From Patescibacteria group bacterium (GTDB taxonomy: Bacteria > Patescibacteriota > Patescibacteriia > JAHIZJ01): a stretch of 64,000 nt of DNA. Where the stretch lies: NCBI GenBank assembly GCA_041661625.1, contig JBAZUB010000002.1, forward strand, positions 247,613 through 311,612, given 5' to 3'. Position 1 is the first letter of the stretch. Each line of letters opens with the position of its first letter. Position numbers and translations under genes: made by a program. Below, piece by piece: positions 24,339-33,400 of this stretch. The notes under the pieces were generated by a model, which worked only from the letters and a program-made list of their open reading frames with translations, was not told the origin of the DNA and did not search any database.

Positions 24339-24875
24339 TTATTTGATCTTGGGTTTGTATCGTGAAAATTTTGCATTCTTTTTCTTTTCCAGAGCGATAT
24401 ACTCCTGCCAATTTAGGTGCATTTTCATATCTAAGATATACTTTGACGTATATTTTAGGTATTTATTCGTTCTTTGTTTAGGTAAATCTTGATATGGCTT
24501 AACCACCTTTCGGCAGTTTCTCTCGTGGCAATGACATTGCATATGCCACAAAGGGTATGTTTCACTAAGCGCATAATCAATCGTTACTTCTTCGCCCTTC
24601 TTGAGATTCCGTATGGCCACAATAGTATTTTTACCGCGGACTCCGGAAGTTGGGTTACATGAATGATTGAGATATCTTCCGGCAGTTCCGGGTTTTGGAA
24701 CTAGCCACTTCGCATAACCAACTTGAAGCCAGCATGGACCATGAAACCAATCTCTGGAGGTAACAGTCACCGCGTGTCCTAAAAAACGAAAGATTGTTTC
24801 GTCCTTTTTCACGTCCCGATCAAGAATTATTCCCCTTCCATTTATCCTTGATCTACCGATGTGGAACTTCCTCAT
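24339..24875 (-). CDS. SET-domain protein (putative lysine methyltransferase)
   Basis: The 178-aa protein is essentially a SET domain with a post-SET tail. It begins RKFHIGRSRINGRGIILDRD, holds the pseudoknot motif RYLNHSCNP (residues 67-75) and GEEVTIDYA (94-102) with the catalytic Tyr, and then CHCHERNCR (Cys114, 116, 121) as a post-SET zinc cluster, which may borrow the Cys of NHSC. SET enzymes transfer methyl from SAM to protein lysines; a bacterial target (ribosomal or DNA-binding protein) is unknown. It lies between two tRNA-Ser genes on the same strand. The Lys-rich C-terminus may contact nucleic acid. Confidence 0.85.
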   Translation of the reverse strand: MRKFHIGRSRINGRGIILDRDVKKDETIFRFLGHAVTVTSRDWFHGPCWLQVGYAKWLVPKPGTAGRYLNHSCNPTSGVRGKNTIVAIRNLKKGEEVTIDYALSETYPLWHMQCHCHERNCRKVVKPYQDLPKQRTNKYLKYTSKYILDMKMHLNWQEYIALEKKKNAKFSRYKPKIK

Positions 24876-24900
24876 TTCTGTAGTAAGGGTTGATGTATTC

Positions 24901-24921
24901 TGGCGGAGAGTACAGGATTCG
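24901..24921. repeat. 21-bp direct copy of the 3' end of tRNA-Ser(GCU)
   Basis: TGGCGGAGAGTACAGGATTC plus G is identical to 25059-25079, which is the CCA, discriminator, acceptor strand and half the T-arm of tRNA-Ser(GCU). The copies are in the same orientation, 158 bases apart. About 50 bases on, GCTCTCC (24966-24972) could pair with the copied acceptor strand, but no full tRNA can be folded. It is either a tRNA pseudogene or an att-like scar. Confidence 0.85.
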
Positions 24922-25058
24922 TGTCCGGGGCAGCGACGTATGCTCCCGTTAGTCGCATCCGTCGACGCTCTCCTTGTCTCACTGCGTTCACCCGGATCGC
25001 TTCTGCCCTTCTCATCCGGTCCTTATGTTTACAATCGCTTCCGCTTCGCTCTAGCGTT

Positions 25059-25148
25059 TGGCGGAGAGTACAGGATTCGAACCTGTGAGGCGCCTTACGG
25101 CGCCACGGTTTAGCAAACCGTTGCCTTAAGCCACTCGGCCAACTCTCC
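25059..25148 (-). tRNA. tRNA-Ser (anticodon GCU), CCA encoded
   Basis: Minus strand: acceptor GGAGAGT/ACTCTCC, D-arm with GGCCGAGTGGC, anticodon arm ACGGT TTGCTAA ACCGT (anticodon GCT), long variable arm GGCGCCGTAAGGCGCC, T-arm ACAGG TTCGAAT CCTGT, discriminator G, CCA. The class II shape is typical of tRNA-Ser. Confidence 0.96.
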
Positions 25149-25157
25149 ACGTTGGTA

Positions 25158-25559
25158 CTAATTATAGACTAACAATGAACGTATACTATCCAGTATCCAC
25201 GGTCCGCGCAGGGTAAGGTGTTCAATCTCTTTCAATGTTAACCAGCGGGCATCTTTCAATTCTACTAGATCGGGTTTCCAAGCGCCACCGATTATTTCGG
25301 CCAGAAATACATGTTCTGGATAGCGCATGGTCGGGGAGTCGAATACGTTTAACTTCCGAACAATATGAATGTCATATCCTACCTCTTCTTTTACATCTCG
25401 GGTAACAGTAAGTTCGGGGGTGTCGCCAACATTTATTCTTCCACCTGGGGGACTCCATATACCTTCCATTTCGCCGCCTTTCTCTTGGACGAAAAGAAAT
25501 TTATTGTCTTGAAGAATAATGGCGCGACAACCGACAAATGGTTTTTGTAGTGCTCCCAT
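25158..25559 (-). CDS. NUDIX hydrolase
   Basis: The 133-aa protein carries a Nudix box from Gly40: GGRINVGDTPEL, then TVTRDVKEEVGYD. Compared with GX5EX7REUXEEXGU, the first Glu is Asp46 and the Glu after Arg is Asp55; the metal-binding EE pair (58-59) is intact. The family hydrolyses nucleoside diphosphate-X compounds; the substrate cannot be told. The ATG at 25559 lies 2 bases after the comF stop, so the longer frame starting at 25634 (inside comF) is not used. It is the last gene of the lemA-to-nudix run. Confidence 0.88.
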   Translation of the reverse strand: MGALQKPFVGCRAIILQDNKFLFVQEKGGEMEGIWSPPGGRINVGDTPELTVTRDVKEEVGYDIHIVRKLNVFDSPTMRYPEHVFLAEIIGGAWKPDLVELKDARWLTLKEIEHLTLRGPWILDSIRSLLVYN

Positions 25560-25561
25560 AA

Positions 25562-26272
25562 TCAATTGTGTGAACGGGCTAATACGGCGCCCCAGACTTC
25601 GGCGGCACCGGCACTTTTTAGTACTTTGGCGCACTCTTGCAATGTGGCTCCAGTAGTGGCCACATCGTCAATAATTATAACGATTTTACCAGAAAAATCA
25701 AGTCCCCGGTCTAAGGCAAATAGGCCGGTTAGGTTGGATAATCGATCTTGCCGGGATAAAGTCGCTTGTGGGGCGGTATATTTCGTTCGTCTGATGGCGT
25801 GCGGCCAGCACGGGACGTTTAGCACTTTAGCGCCGGCACGCGCCAGTAAAGTGGCCTGGTTGAAGCCACGCTCGTTCCGACGCTGCCAGTGCAAGGGGAC
25901 CGGCACTAGTACAATTGACCCAGGTAGGGGCGACGCATAAACCATTATTTGCTGGGCGAGCGCTCGACCAAGCAGTGTTGATAGGCCAGCCACAAAACCG
26001 TATTTCAAAGCGTGAATGGCCTTTTGAATAAGTGGATTTTGGTAATCCGCCCACACAATCAGCCGATCCAGTGATATTTGACTTAGACAATCAATACACG
26101 CTTGGTTAGTCGGCATAGATCTTCGACAACCGGGGCATTCGACCTGAGCCAGTTTGACGCGCGCCAGGCATTCGTCGCAGATCCATATGTCAAATTTACC
26201 GCAGCCGAGACAGCGGATGGGGAAGACTAGATTAAGAAGCCAACGGAAGATTTTCTGCAGCAACCGAAACAT
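25562..26272 (-). CDS. ComF family protein (phosphoribosyltransferase-like)
   Basis: The 236-aa protein has the N-terminal zinc ribbon of ComF (CLGCGKFDIWICDECL, then CPGCRR and CIDCL) and a C-terminal PRTase domain with the PRPP motif VIIIDDVATTGATLQEC. ERGFNQATLLARA is the conserved ComF sequence before it. ComF is required for uptake of transforming DNA in Bacillus and Haemophilus, acting in the cytosol. Presence here fits the type IV pilus genes further along, as parts of a competence route. It is followed 2 bases later by the NUDIX gene and lies 36 bases after clpC. Confidence 0.92.
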   Translation of the reverse strand: MFRLLQKIFRWLLNLVFPIRCLGCGKFDIWICDECLARVKLAQVECPGCRRSMPTNQACIDCLSQISLDRLIVWADYQNPLIQKAIHALKYGFVAGLSTLLGRALAQQIMVYASPLPGSIVLVPVPLHWQRRNERGFNQATLLARAGAKVLNVPCWPHAIRRTKYTAPQATLSRQDRLSNLTGLFALDRGLDFSGKIVIIIDDVATTGATLQECAKVLKSAGAAEVWGAVLARSHN

Positions 26273-26308
26273 GCGGGTGACCCACTAATTCCCCGCGTCT
26301 TTTTACCC

Positions 26309-28807
26309 TTATGAGCGGATTATAATCCCTTTGGCGGTTTTGGCAAGTCGCACCGGTAAGCCGGGTTTAATCTGGTGTTGGAGGACAGCGTCGGCCAGTT
26401 GATGTTCAATTTTGTCCTGTATTATCCGTCGGATGGCGCGCGCCCCCTGATCCGGCTCACTACCCAAACGGGCAATCTCGGCCACCACGTTCGAAGCGTA
26501 CTCCAGATTGATGCGATGCGATGCTTGGAGGCGCCCAGCCAGTTCCTGGAGCTGTAATTCGGCAATCCGAGTCAGCTCCGGTTTGCCTAACGGCTGGAAT
26601 ACCATAATCTTATCAATCCGGTTAAGGAATTCCGGGCGGAACGAATCTTTAAGGCTGGCTAGTATCCGATCTTTAATTTCGTTGAAGTTTTCCAGAGCCG
26701 TAGGAACCTTTTCTGAATCGCCGAATCCTAACGCGGCGGCCCGGTTCAGTTCTTCGATCCCGATGTTCGAAGTTAAAATCAATACCGTATTTTTGAAATT
26801 TACATTTTTTCCGGTCGCATCGGTTAGCTGGCCGTCTTCCAGCACTTGAAGCAGCAAATTGAAGATATCCGAATGAGCTTTTTCGATTTCGTCAAACAAA
26901 ACCACCGAGTAAGGCCGCCGCCGGACCGCGTCGGTCAGTTTGCCGCCTTCTTTATAGCCGACATAACCGGCGGGAGCGCCGATTAATTTCGATGCCTGGA
27001 AACTTTCGTTGTACTCCGACATATCGATCCGAATCAGTGATTTTGGATCGCCAAACACCTCTTCGGCTAGTACTTTGGCGAGCTCGGTTTTGCCGACGCC
27101 AGAAGGACCCAGAAACATAAATGAGCCAATCGGCCGATTCGGGTGATTCAGGCCGGCTCGCGATCGGCGTAGAAACTGGGCCAGCGACGTGACGGCCTCG
27201 GTCTGTCCGATAATCCTCCGGCTCAGCAATGCCTCCAGATTAATCAGGGCGGTCTGTTCGTCCCGGATCAGCTCGTTGACCGGTACGCCGGTGATTCGTG
27301 AAACAATCTGGGCTATATCCCGGGCCGTTATCTGCCCCTCGGTTTGGCTGGGGCGTTGAGAAATTTTCTGTTCCAACTGCGATCGCTTGGCTCGCAGAAC
27401 CTCCTGCTGAGTTTTTAATCTAACCGCGTCATTAAAACGTTCGTGATTAACGGCGTCGCGCTTGGTTTGATCGAGCCGCTGGATTTCCTGATGTACATCG
27501 CGCAATTCGCGGGTTAACGGATCGGGCTTGCGTTTAACTTTGACCTTTGAAGCCGCTTCATCAATCAGGTCAATCGCCTTATCGGGCAGAAATTTGTCCT
27601 GAATATAACGCCGGCTTAATCGCACGGCGGCGGCAATAGCATCGTCAGTAATGGACACGCGGTGATATTTTTCATAATTTGATCGCAAACCCTCCAGCAC
27701 CGCCACGGTTTGCTCTGCTGAGGGTTCATTGATGATGATAGGCTGGAATCTTCGCTCCAGCGCGGCGTCGGATTCAATATGCTTGCGGAACTCATCGTAG
27801 GTGGTGGCGCCGATGCATCTGATATCACCTTTAGCCAGCGCCGGCTTTAATAAGTTAGCCGCGTCCATCGAGCCATTGGCGCCGCCGGCGCCGATCAACG
27901 TATGAATTTCATCGATAAAGAGTATTATATTGGAATCTTTTTTTACCTCATCGATGATCTGTTTCATCCGGCTTTCAAACTCGCCCCGGTACATGGTGCC
28001 GGCCACCACAAACCCCAAATCCAGGCTCATGATGCGCTTATTCATCAATATATCCGGTACGTCGTGGTTGGCTATTTTCTTGGCCAAACCTTCAACGATG
28101 GCTGTTTTACCAACCCCGGGATCGCCCACCAGTAGTGGATTATTCTTTGTCCGGCGGGATAAAATATGGATCATGCGATCAATCTCTTCACTTCGGCCAA
28201 TTACGGGGTCAATCTTCTTTTGAACGTTTGGGCTGGTCAGATCGGTGCAAAAATACTCGAGTGCTTGGGGCGCTGATCGGTCGTCGGTTTTAGTGTCGGG
28301 TGGTTGAAACATGTCCGTCAGATCTGGGAACTTCGAGGTGCTGCGCAGCACTTGAGTCACCTGGATATGCAGATCTTCCACATTCAGCCGGTGCAGCTTG
28401 AAAAGCGCCCGCAGTCCAGGCAAATCGTGTTTCAACAGCGTGGCTAGAAGATGTTCGGTGCCGACGTATTTGTGGCCATATTGGCTGGCCAGCAAACTGG
28501 CTTTGATGATGGTTTGCATTGCCGCCGGGGAAAAATCTGGTACCGCGGGTAGCTTGGCCGGCAGCACTACTAGATTATTTTGGGAGTGTTGATCCAGGGC
28601 AAACATTTTGATGGACTCTTCCTGGCACCCAGCCTTGGACAATAATTCTGAACCAATGCTGCTTTTCTGCTGGATTAAGCCATAAAGGATATGTTCCGGC
28701 TCGGCTTGGGAGTGCCGCCAGTCAGTGGCCGCACTCACCGCAGCCAGCAGAGCATTGCGCAAATTCGTACTGAACTTATCGAATATGTTATTTTGGGCCG
28801 TTTTCAT
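26309..28807 (-). CDS. clpC: ATP-dependent Clp protease ATP-binding subunit ClpC-type
   Basis: The 832-aa AAA+ unfoldase feeds substrates to ClpP. It has an N-terminal double Clp-N repeat (AEPEHILYGLIQQ; GTEHLLATLLKHD), AAA domain 1 with GDPGVGKTAIVEGLA and FIDEIHTLIGAGG, a coiled middle domain with the UVR-like segment (NHERFNDAVRLKTQQEVLR), and AAA domain 2 with GPSGVGKTELAKVLAEE and LFDEIEKAH. The short middle domain is ClpC-like, not ClpB-like. clpP is not in the window. It is 3 bases from htpX, so the two membrane/cytosol quality-control proteins are probably cotranscribed. Confidence 0.95.
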   Translation of the reverse strand: MKTAQNNIFDKFSTNLRNALLAAVSAATDWRHSQAEPEHILYGLIQQKSSIGSELLSKAGCQEESIKMFALDQHSQNNLVVLPAKLPAVPDFSPAAMQTIIKASLLASQYGHKYVGTEHLLATLLKHDLPGLRALFKLHRLNVEDLHIQVTQVLRSTSKFPDLTDMFQPPDTKTDDRSAPQALEYFCTDLTSPNVQKKIDPVIGRSEEIDRMIHILSRRTKNNPLLVGDPGVGKTAIVEGLAKKIANHDVPDILMNKRIMSLDLGFVVAGTMYRGEFESRMKQIIDEVKKDSNIILFIDEIHTLIGAGGANGSMDAANLLKPALAKGDIRCIGATTYDEFRKHIESDAALERRFQPIIINEPSAEQTVAVLEGLRSNYEKYHRVSITDDAIAAAVRLSRRYIQDKFLPDKAIDLIDEAASKVKVKRKPDPLTRELRDVHQEIQRLDQTKRDAVNHERFNDAVRLKTQQEVLRAKRSQLEQKISQRPSQTEGQITARDIAQIVSRITGVPVNELIRDEQTALINLEALLSRRIIGQTEAVTSLAQFLRRSRAGLNHPNRPIGSFMFLGPSGVGKTELAKVLAEEVFGDPKSLIRIDMSEYNESFQASKLIGAPAGYVGYKEGGKLTDAVRRRPYSVVLFDEIEKAHSDIFNLLLQVLEDGQLTDATGKNVNFKNTVLILTSNIGIEELNRAAALGFGDSEKVPTALENFNEIKDRILASLKDSFRPEFLNRIDKIMVFQPLGKPELTRIAELQLQELAGRLQASHRINLEYASNVVAEIARLGSEPDQGARAIRRIIQDKIEHQLADAVLQHQIKPGLPVRLAKTAKGIIIRS

Positions 28808-28810
28808 AGA

Positions 28811-29689
28811 TTAAGCCATAGTTCGAAGAATGTTAATGCGTTCGGTTATGGGCGGGTGTGTAGAGAATAGATTAGCAAAAGATGCGCTTTTTTTCAATGG
28901 GTTGGCGATGTAGAGATGGGCTGTAGCTTGGCTGGTCCGGCGTAGAGGCGTCGAATCTTGAGCAATCTTTTCTAAAGCATTGGCAAGCCCGGCCGGATAA
29001 CGGGTCAATAAAACACCCGATGCGTCCGCCAAGAATTCCCGCTTCCGTGATACGGCTAGCTGGATTAATTTGGCGAATAATGGGGACAAAATAATCAACG
29101 CCAGCCCAACCAAGGCTAGAGGATTGCCGTTGTTGTCATTTTGATTGCGCCGGCCGCCGAATAAGCTGCCTCGCAGGAAGAAGTCGCTCATTAATACGAT
29201 AATGCCGACACAAACTATCACAATTGTCATTAGTCGAATGTCGAAATTCTTGATATGCGACAGTTCATGGGCGATGACGCCTTCCAGCTCCTCGTTTTCC
29301 AGTTTTTCAATTATGCCCGTAGTCAGCGCGATCGATGCGTGCTTGGGGTCGCGGCCGGTGGCAAAAGCGTTCATCGCTGAATCATTGATGATGTAGATGC
29401 GCGGCATAGCCAGGCCGGCGGTAATGCAGAGATTTTCAACCAGGCGATAAACGTAGGGATTTTGCTCTTTTTGGATGGGTAGGGCGCCGGCGGTCGATAG
29501 GGCAATTCGATCACCGGAATAATAACCGACCATACTGGTGCCCAGCGCGACGGCTACCGCTAATACCACAATACCCGGTCCCGTTTGGAACCAGACTTGA
29601 AATGCCCACCCGATCAAGCCAATCAACATCACGAAAAGTATTATCAGCAGGACGGTCTTTCTTTTATTTGCAGTAATGGCTTGGTACAT
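28811..29689 (-). CDS. htpX: HtpX-family zinc metalloprotease
   Basis: The 292-aa M48 membrane protease has four hydrophobic segments (about 12-30, 35-52, 155-175, 190-210) and the zinc motif GVIAHELSHIKNFD. RKREFLADASGV supplies the third ligand. HtpX degrades misfolded membrane proteins at the cytosolic face. It follows lemA by 61 bases, a pairing seen in many bacteria, and precedes clpC by 3 bases. The gene and neighbours make a protein-quality-control operon. Confidence 0.95.
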   Translation of the reverse strand: MYQAITANKRKTVLLIILFVMLIGLIGWAFQVWFQTGPGIVVLAVAVALGTSMVGYYSGDRIALSTAGALPIQKEQNPYVYRLVENLCITAGLAMPRIYIINDSAMNAFATGRDPKHASIALTTGIIEKLENEELEGVIAHELSHIKNFDIRLMTIVIVCVGIIVLMSDFFLRGSLFGGRRNQNDNNGNPLALVGLALIILSPLFAKLIQLAVSRKREFLADASGVLLTRYPAGLANALEKIAQDSTPLRRTSQATAHLYIANPLKKSASFANLFSTHPPITERINILRTMA

Positions 29690-29750
29690 AGTTAGTGTTA
29701 GTAAAAGGCTGTTGCCAGCCTTTACTATTATCCAGTGGGTAAATGTTTTA

Positions 29751-30308
29751 CTAGAATTTTACTTGGGGTGCGGCTCGTTCAGCCTCGTTGGCAATTTCGA
29801 AGAATTCCCGGGCTTTAAAACCAAGCGAACCAACCATCAGGTTGTTTGGGAAGCGTTGGATCTGAATGTTAAAATCACGCACATTGCCATTATAGAACCG
29901 ACGCGACGCCTGAATCTTATTCTCCGTGTCGGACAGCTCGTCTTGCAGCTTGGCAAAATTTTCAGACGCGCGCAGCTCGGGATAGTTTTCAGCCACGGCG
30001 AACAATGATTTCAAGGCTCCGCTCAGGCCGTCTTCCGCCTGCGCTTTGTCAGCTGGTGCCTGGGCGCCCATGGCAGCGGTGCGGGCTTCGGTCACTTTCT
30101 CAAATACTTCACGCTCATGGGTGGCGTACCCCTTGACCGTTTCAATTAGATTCGGAATCAGGTCATACCGGCGCTTTAATTGGACATCAATGTCCGACCA
30201 GGCTTCATCGGTTTGGTTCTTGAGACGGATTAAACCATTGTAGACGGCAATTAACCACGCTACGAGGCAGAAGATGATGACGATGATAACCCAGAGAAAT
30301 GTAGGCAT
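29751..30308 (-). CDS. lemA: LemA family protein
   Basis: The 185-aa protein has one N-terminal membrane helix (residues about 4-24) followed by long helices. Family motifs are LKRRYDLIPNLIETVKGYA, LFAVAENYPELRASENF, and SRRFYNGNVRDFN. LemA proteins are membrane-anchored helical bundles commonly linked with HtpX-type proteases; the biochemical role is not settled. It is the first gene of the minus-strand run ending at the NUDIX gene. No clear Shine-Dalgarno site is seen before the ATG at 30308. Confidence 0.95.
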   Translation of the reverse strand: MPTFLWVIIVIIFCLVAWLIAVYNGLIRLKNQTDEAWSDIDVQLKRRYDLIPNLIETVKGYATHEREVFEKVTEARTAAMGAQAPADKAQAEDGLSGALKSLFAVAENYPELRASENFAKLQDELSDTENKIQASRRFYNGNVRDFNIQIQRFPNNLMVGSLGFKAREFFEIANEAERAAPQVKF

Positions 30309-30435
30309 CTTGTTTGCTTATTAGTTATTTGACACTGCTGTGTGATTATGGTAAAATCTACTAAGTCATTTACCAAAACCCAATTCAATTATATAATGTG
30401 GGTACCAGGCTGTCAAAATATTAGCCCATCACCCA

Positions 30436-33400
30436 ATGAAAATAAAGAAAAGCAAAAAAAGTAACCTATCATATTTTATGACGAACCTTAGCCGGCAAAA
30501 GGTTTTTTATTTTGCGATATTGCTAGTAGTTGGCGTAGGGGTCGCGGTTTTGTATATCCGAATCAGCCAGGCGGCGACTCCATGCAGCGTATTAAACGGT
30601 AATCCAAACAAAACATTTGAACAAATCGTCGGACCAGGCCCCGTTACGATTGGCGCTACGGTTACGTATACAATCAAGGGTTGCGGCATGGAAGAAGACG
30701 ATGAATTTATTTTTTCCAATGGCACCTACACTGTTTCCGCCTGGCCCTACCAAATTACTAGCGAACCCAACAGTCGTACTAAAGCCTGGGTAGAATTTGA
30801 TCTTTCTCCATTGCGGGATGTGGGATACTATGACATGTCATTGATCGATCAACTAGTTCCGGATCCGCCTGGTGGGACTAAAATATACAATAAAACTCTC
30901 TATCCGATATTGGCTCATACCCTAGAGATATTTTCTTCTGATGTCATCGGCTGGGGCTGGTTTGGCGCAAGTGTGGCACCGGGGACTGATGCTGCTCCCG
31001 GCTGGCTAAGTCTTAATTGCCAAACGTCGGGTGATGATCCATCTGACAATTGCTACAATCCGACTATCAATACCGGCGTTGATTTCGGTTTGGCTTTGTA
31101 CTGGCGAAGCGTCAACCGGTCCGAGTTGAGCGGCTATGCCTGGTTTGGGACCAGTGAGGATGATAATGACAACTCAAACGACAATACAGTGCTGGGCTGG
31201 ATCAGATTTGATGATCCGGGGCCATATCCCAGTACTGGCCTACCGGCGGGAGTGTCCTGTGATGGAAACATCGCCACACCGGCATGCGAACCAACTAATT
31301 CAATGTGTTCCGCGAGTCAATTTTGTCGCTTGGCGGATTGCACCTGCCAGAGCAATCTGGGCGTAGCCGACATCGCCTACGTGGATACCATGACGGATCA
31401 AGTACTGGGCTGGGCGCGCAGTGCTACTCTGGCAAACTATGGCAAGAGTCTGCAATGTCCAAGCTTCAAACGTGATTGGAATCCCAAGGAAGAGGTCAGC
31501 AGTGTTATGGGCTCAATAAGTCAGCGAATTGCAGCGCCGCCCGATGGAACGCTTCGCGCGGTTTGGGTGTCGCCCGGCAATAAAATTATGTATCGTCAAC
31601 GGGTTAGGGGAATTTGGTCGGGCAGTGACGGTGTCGATATCTCGACCGCAGCGGGCATAGTTTCTGCCACCACCCCGGATATGGTAGTCCAGGGGAATAA
31701 AATTCACCTGGTTTACGTGAATACCAGTGATGGTATCATGCATTATCAATATTGTTTGATGACATCGGATTGTACGCTAGCTGCCAACTGGATTGGGGAT
31801 ACAAATATTACTCTAGCTGGTCCGTCCGCAAACCCACGCGTTGCCATTGCCCCAAATGGCGACATGATGCTGATTTATCAGAGCAGTGACGGTCAGATTT
31901 ACGCGCGTATCAAAGATAAATTTAATATCTGGACAAATGTAAACAGTCCGATGCCGGGCAGTACCGCATACGTGCCGGTGGTAGCGGCGGATTATACAAA
32001 CAACTTCCATGTGGCATTCTACAATGATAGCGATGCTCAAATATACTACAACAAGTATGATCAGACACTTGGTTCTTGGGGCGCGGCGGTTCAGGTTAGC
32101 GATCCGGCGAACTATGAGGTAAGCAGTCCGGATATAGCTGTCGATCCAGCCGCTCAACCTCATATCGTGTTTGACACAACCCATTGGACCCTGCCCGCCT
32201 TACCGAACGCATTACATGATGTTGCGTATGTGCGCCACACTGATCAGGCTGGCTGGCTGGCCGAAGAGAAAGTGAGCGATGTAAGCAATAGTACGCAGGA
32301 TGGCCCGCCCGCCTCCTCCTACGATCCTCGTCGTATGCCAAAAATTGCCATTGGCACGGACTATATTGCTCATGTTTCCTACGAATGGCATAACGAAGAT
32401 CCTGCTACATTCTATTATGGAAACAAAGTCAACCACAGGGAAATAGTGATCGGTCAGCCCTGGGCCGGTTCGGCTGTAAATCTATTGGCAAATGCTTTAG
32501 GCACTGGAGTCCTAGTAGAGATAACCCAAATGGTGATGGACCAATCAAATATGGCTCACGCTATAGGGACATATGGCAACCGGCCGTACGAATTCGACTC
32601 ACAAGCACAATCATGCAGTGTGGCTCAGGCTGACCCAGGTTGGGGCTGGTTGAGTCTCCGGGGCGGAGCCGCGAATTCTGCGCTGGGTGGAGAAGGAGTT
32701 GGTAGTTGCTATGACTGCACGGATGATGCGTCTGGTAAGAATTGCCGGATTTGCGAGACTGACGTAGCTCTGTATCCGGCGCCTAATGACAACCCACCGA
32801 TCTATGCCTGCAATATGTGCACCAAGTGCGGCCGCTGTACGGGAGACGGCCCGAATTATCCGATGTACTGCTCTTCAAACCTAGAGTGCTTCAGCGTCGG
32901 CAAGGGTACTTGCGAGATGCGCCGTGCTTGCCGTTTAACCGGTATTGACTGTACTAATTTAATTGGCAGCTGCGGCGGCGGTTCGAACGAGTGCCTGCCG
33001 GTGTGCCAGACCTGCACTACCTGTAATCAATGGGGCGTGTCAATGGAGAGTCTTGGTGCTGACCGAGGTCAGTTTCACGGCTACGCCTGGTCGGCGGGCG
33101 GGGACATCACACTGGATCCAGATCAGCTGCGGGCAGGTGGCTATGACAGCGGCGCGGTCGAAGCCGAGGCTAGTATTGGCTTCACGGCGGGCAATTCATG
33201 CAGCTCATTGGTCGACTGCAGACTTGATGGTTGGCGCGCCACCGACGGGTCAGCGGTTCAGCTGTGCGGTAATGCGACGTATTATGGTACAGCTACCGGT
33301 GCCTGCGAGATCGAGAATGCCACGCCCAAGTGGTTCAGCATACCCGCGAATATTCCTGCCTTATCGGGGTTGACTGATGGGTATTATTACATTTCATTCC

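Noticed and set aside
24859..25113. Plus-strand 84-codon frame over the tRNA-Ser(GCU) region
   Set aside because: It reads through the antisense of a tRNA and its duplicated 3' end.
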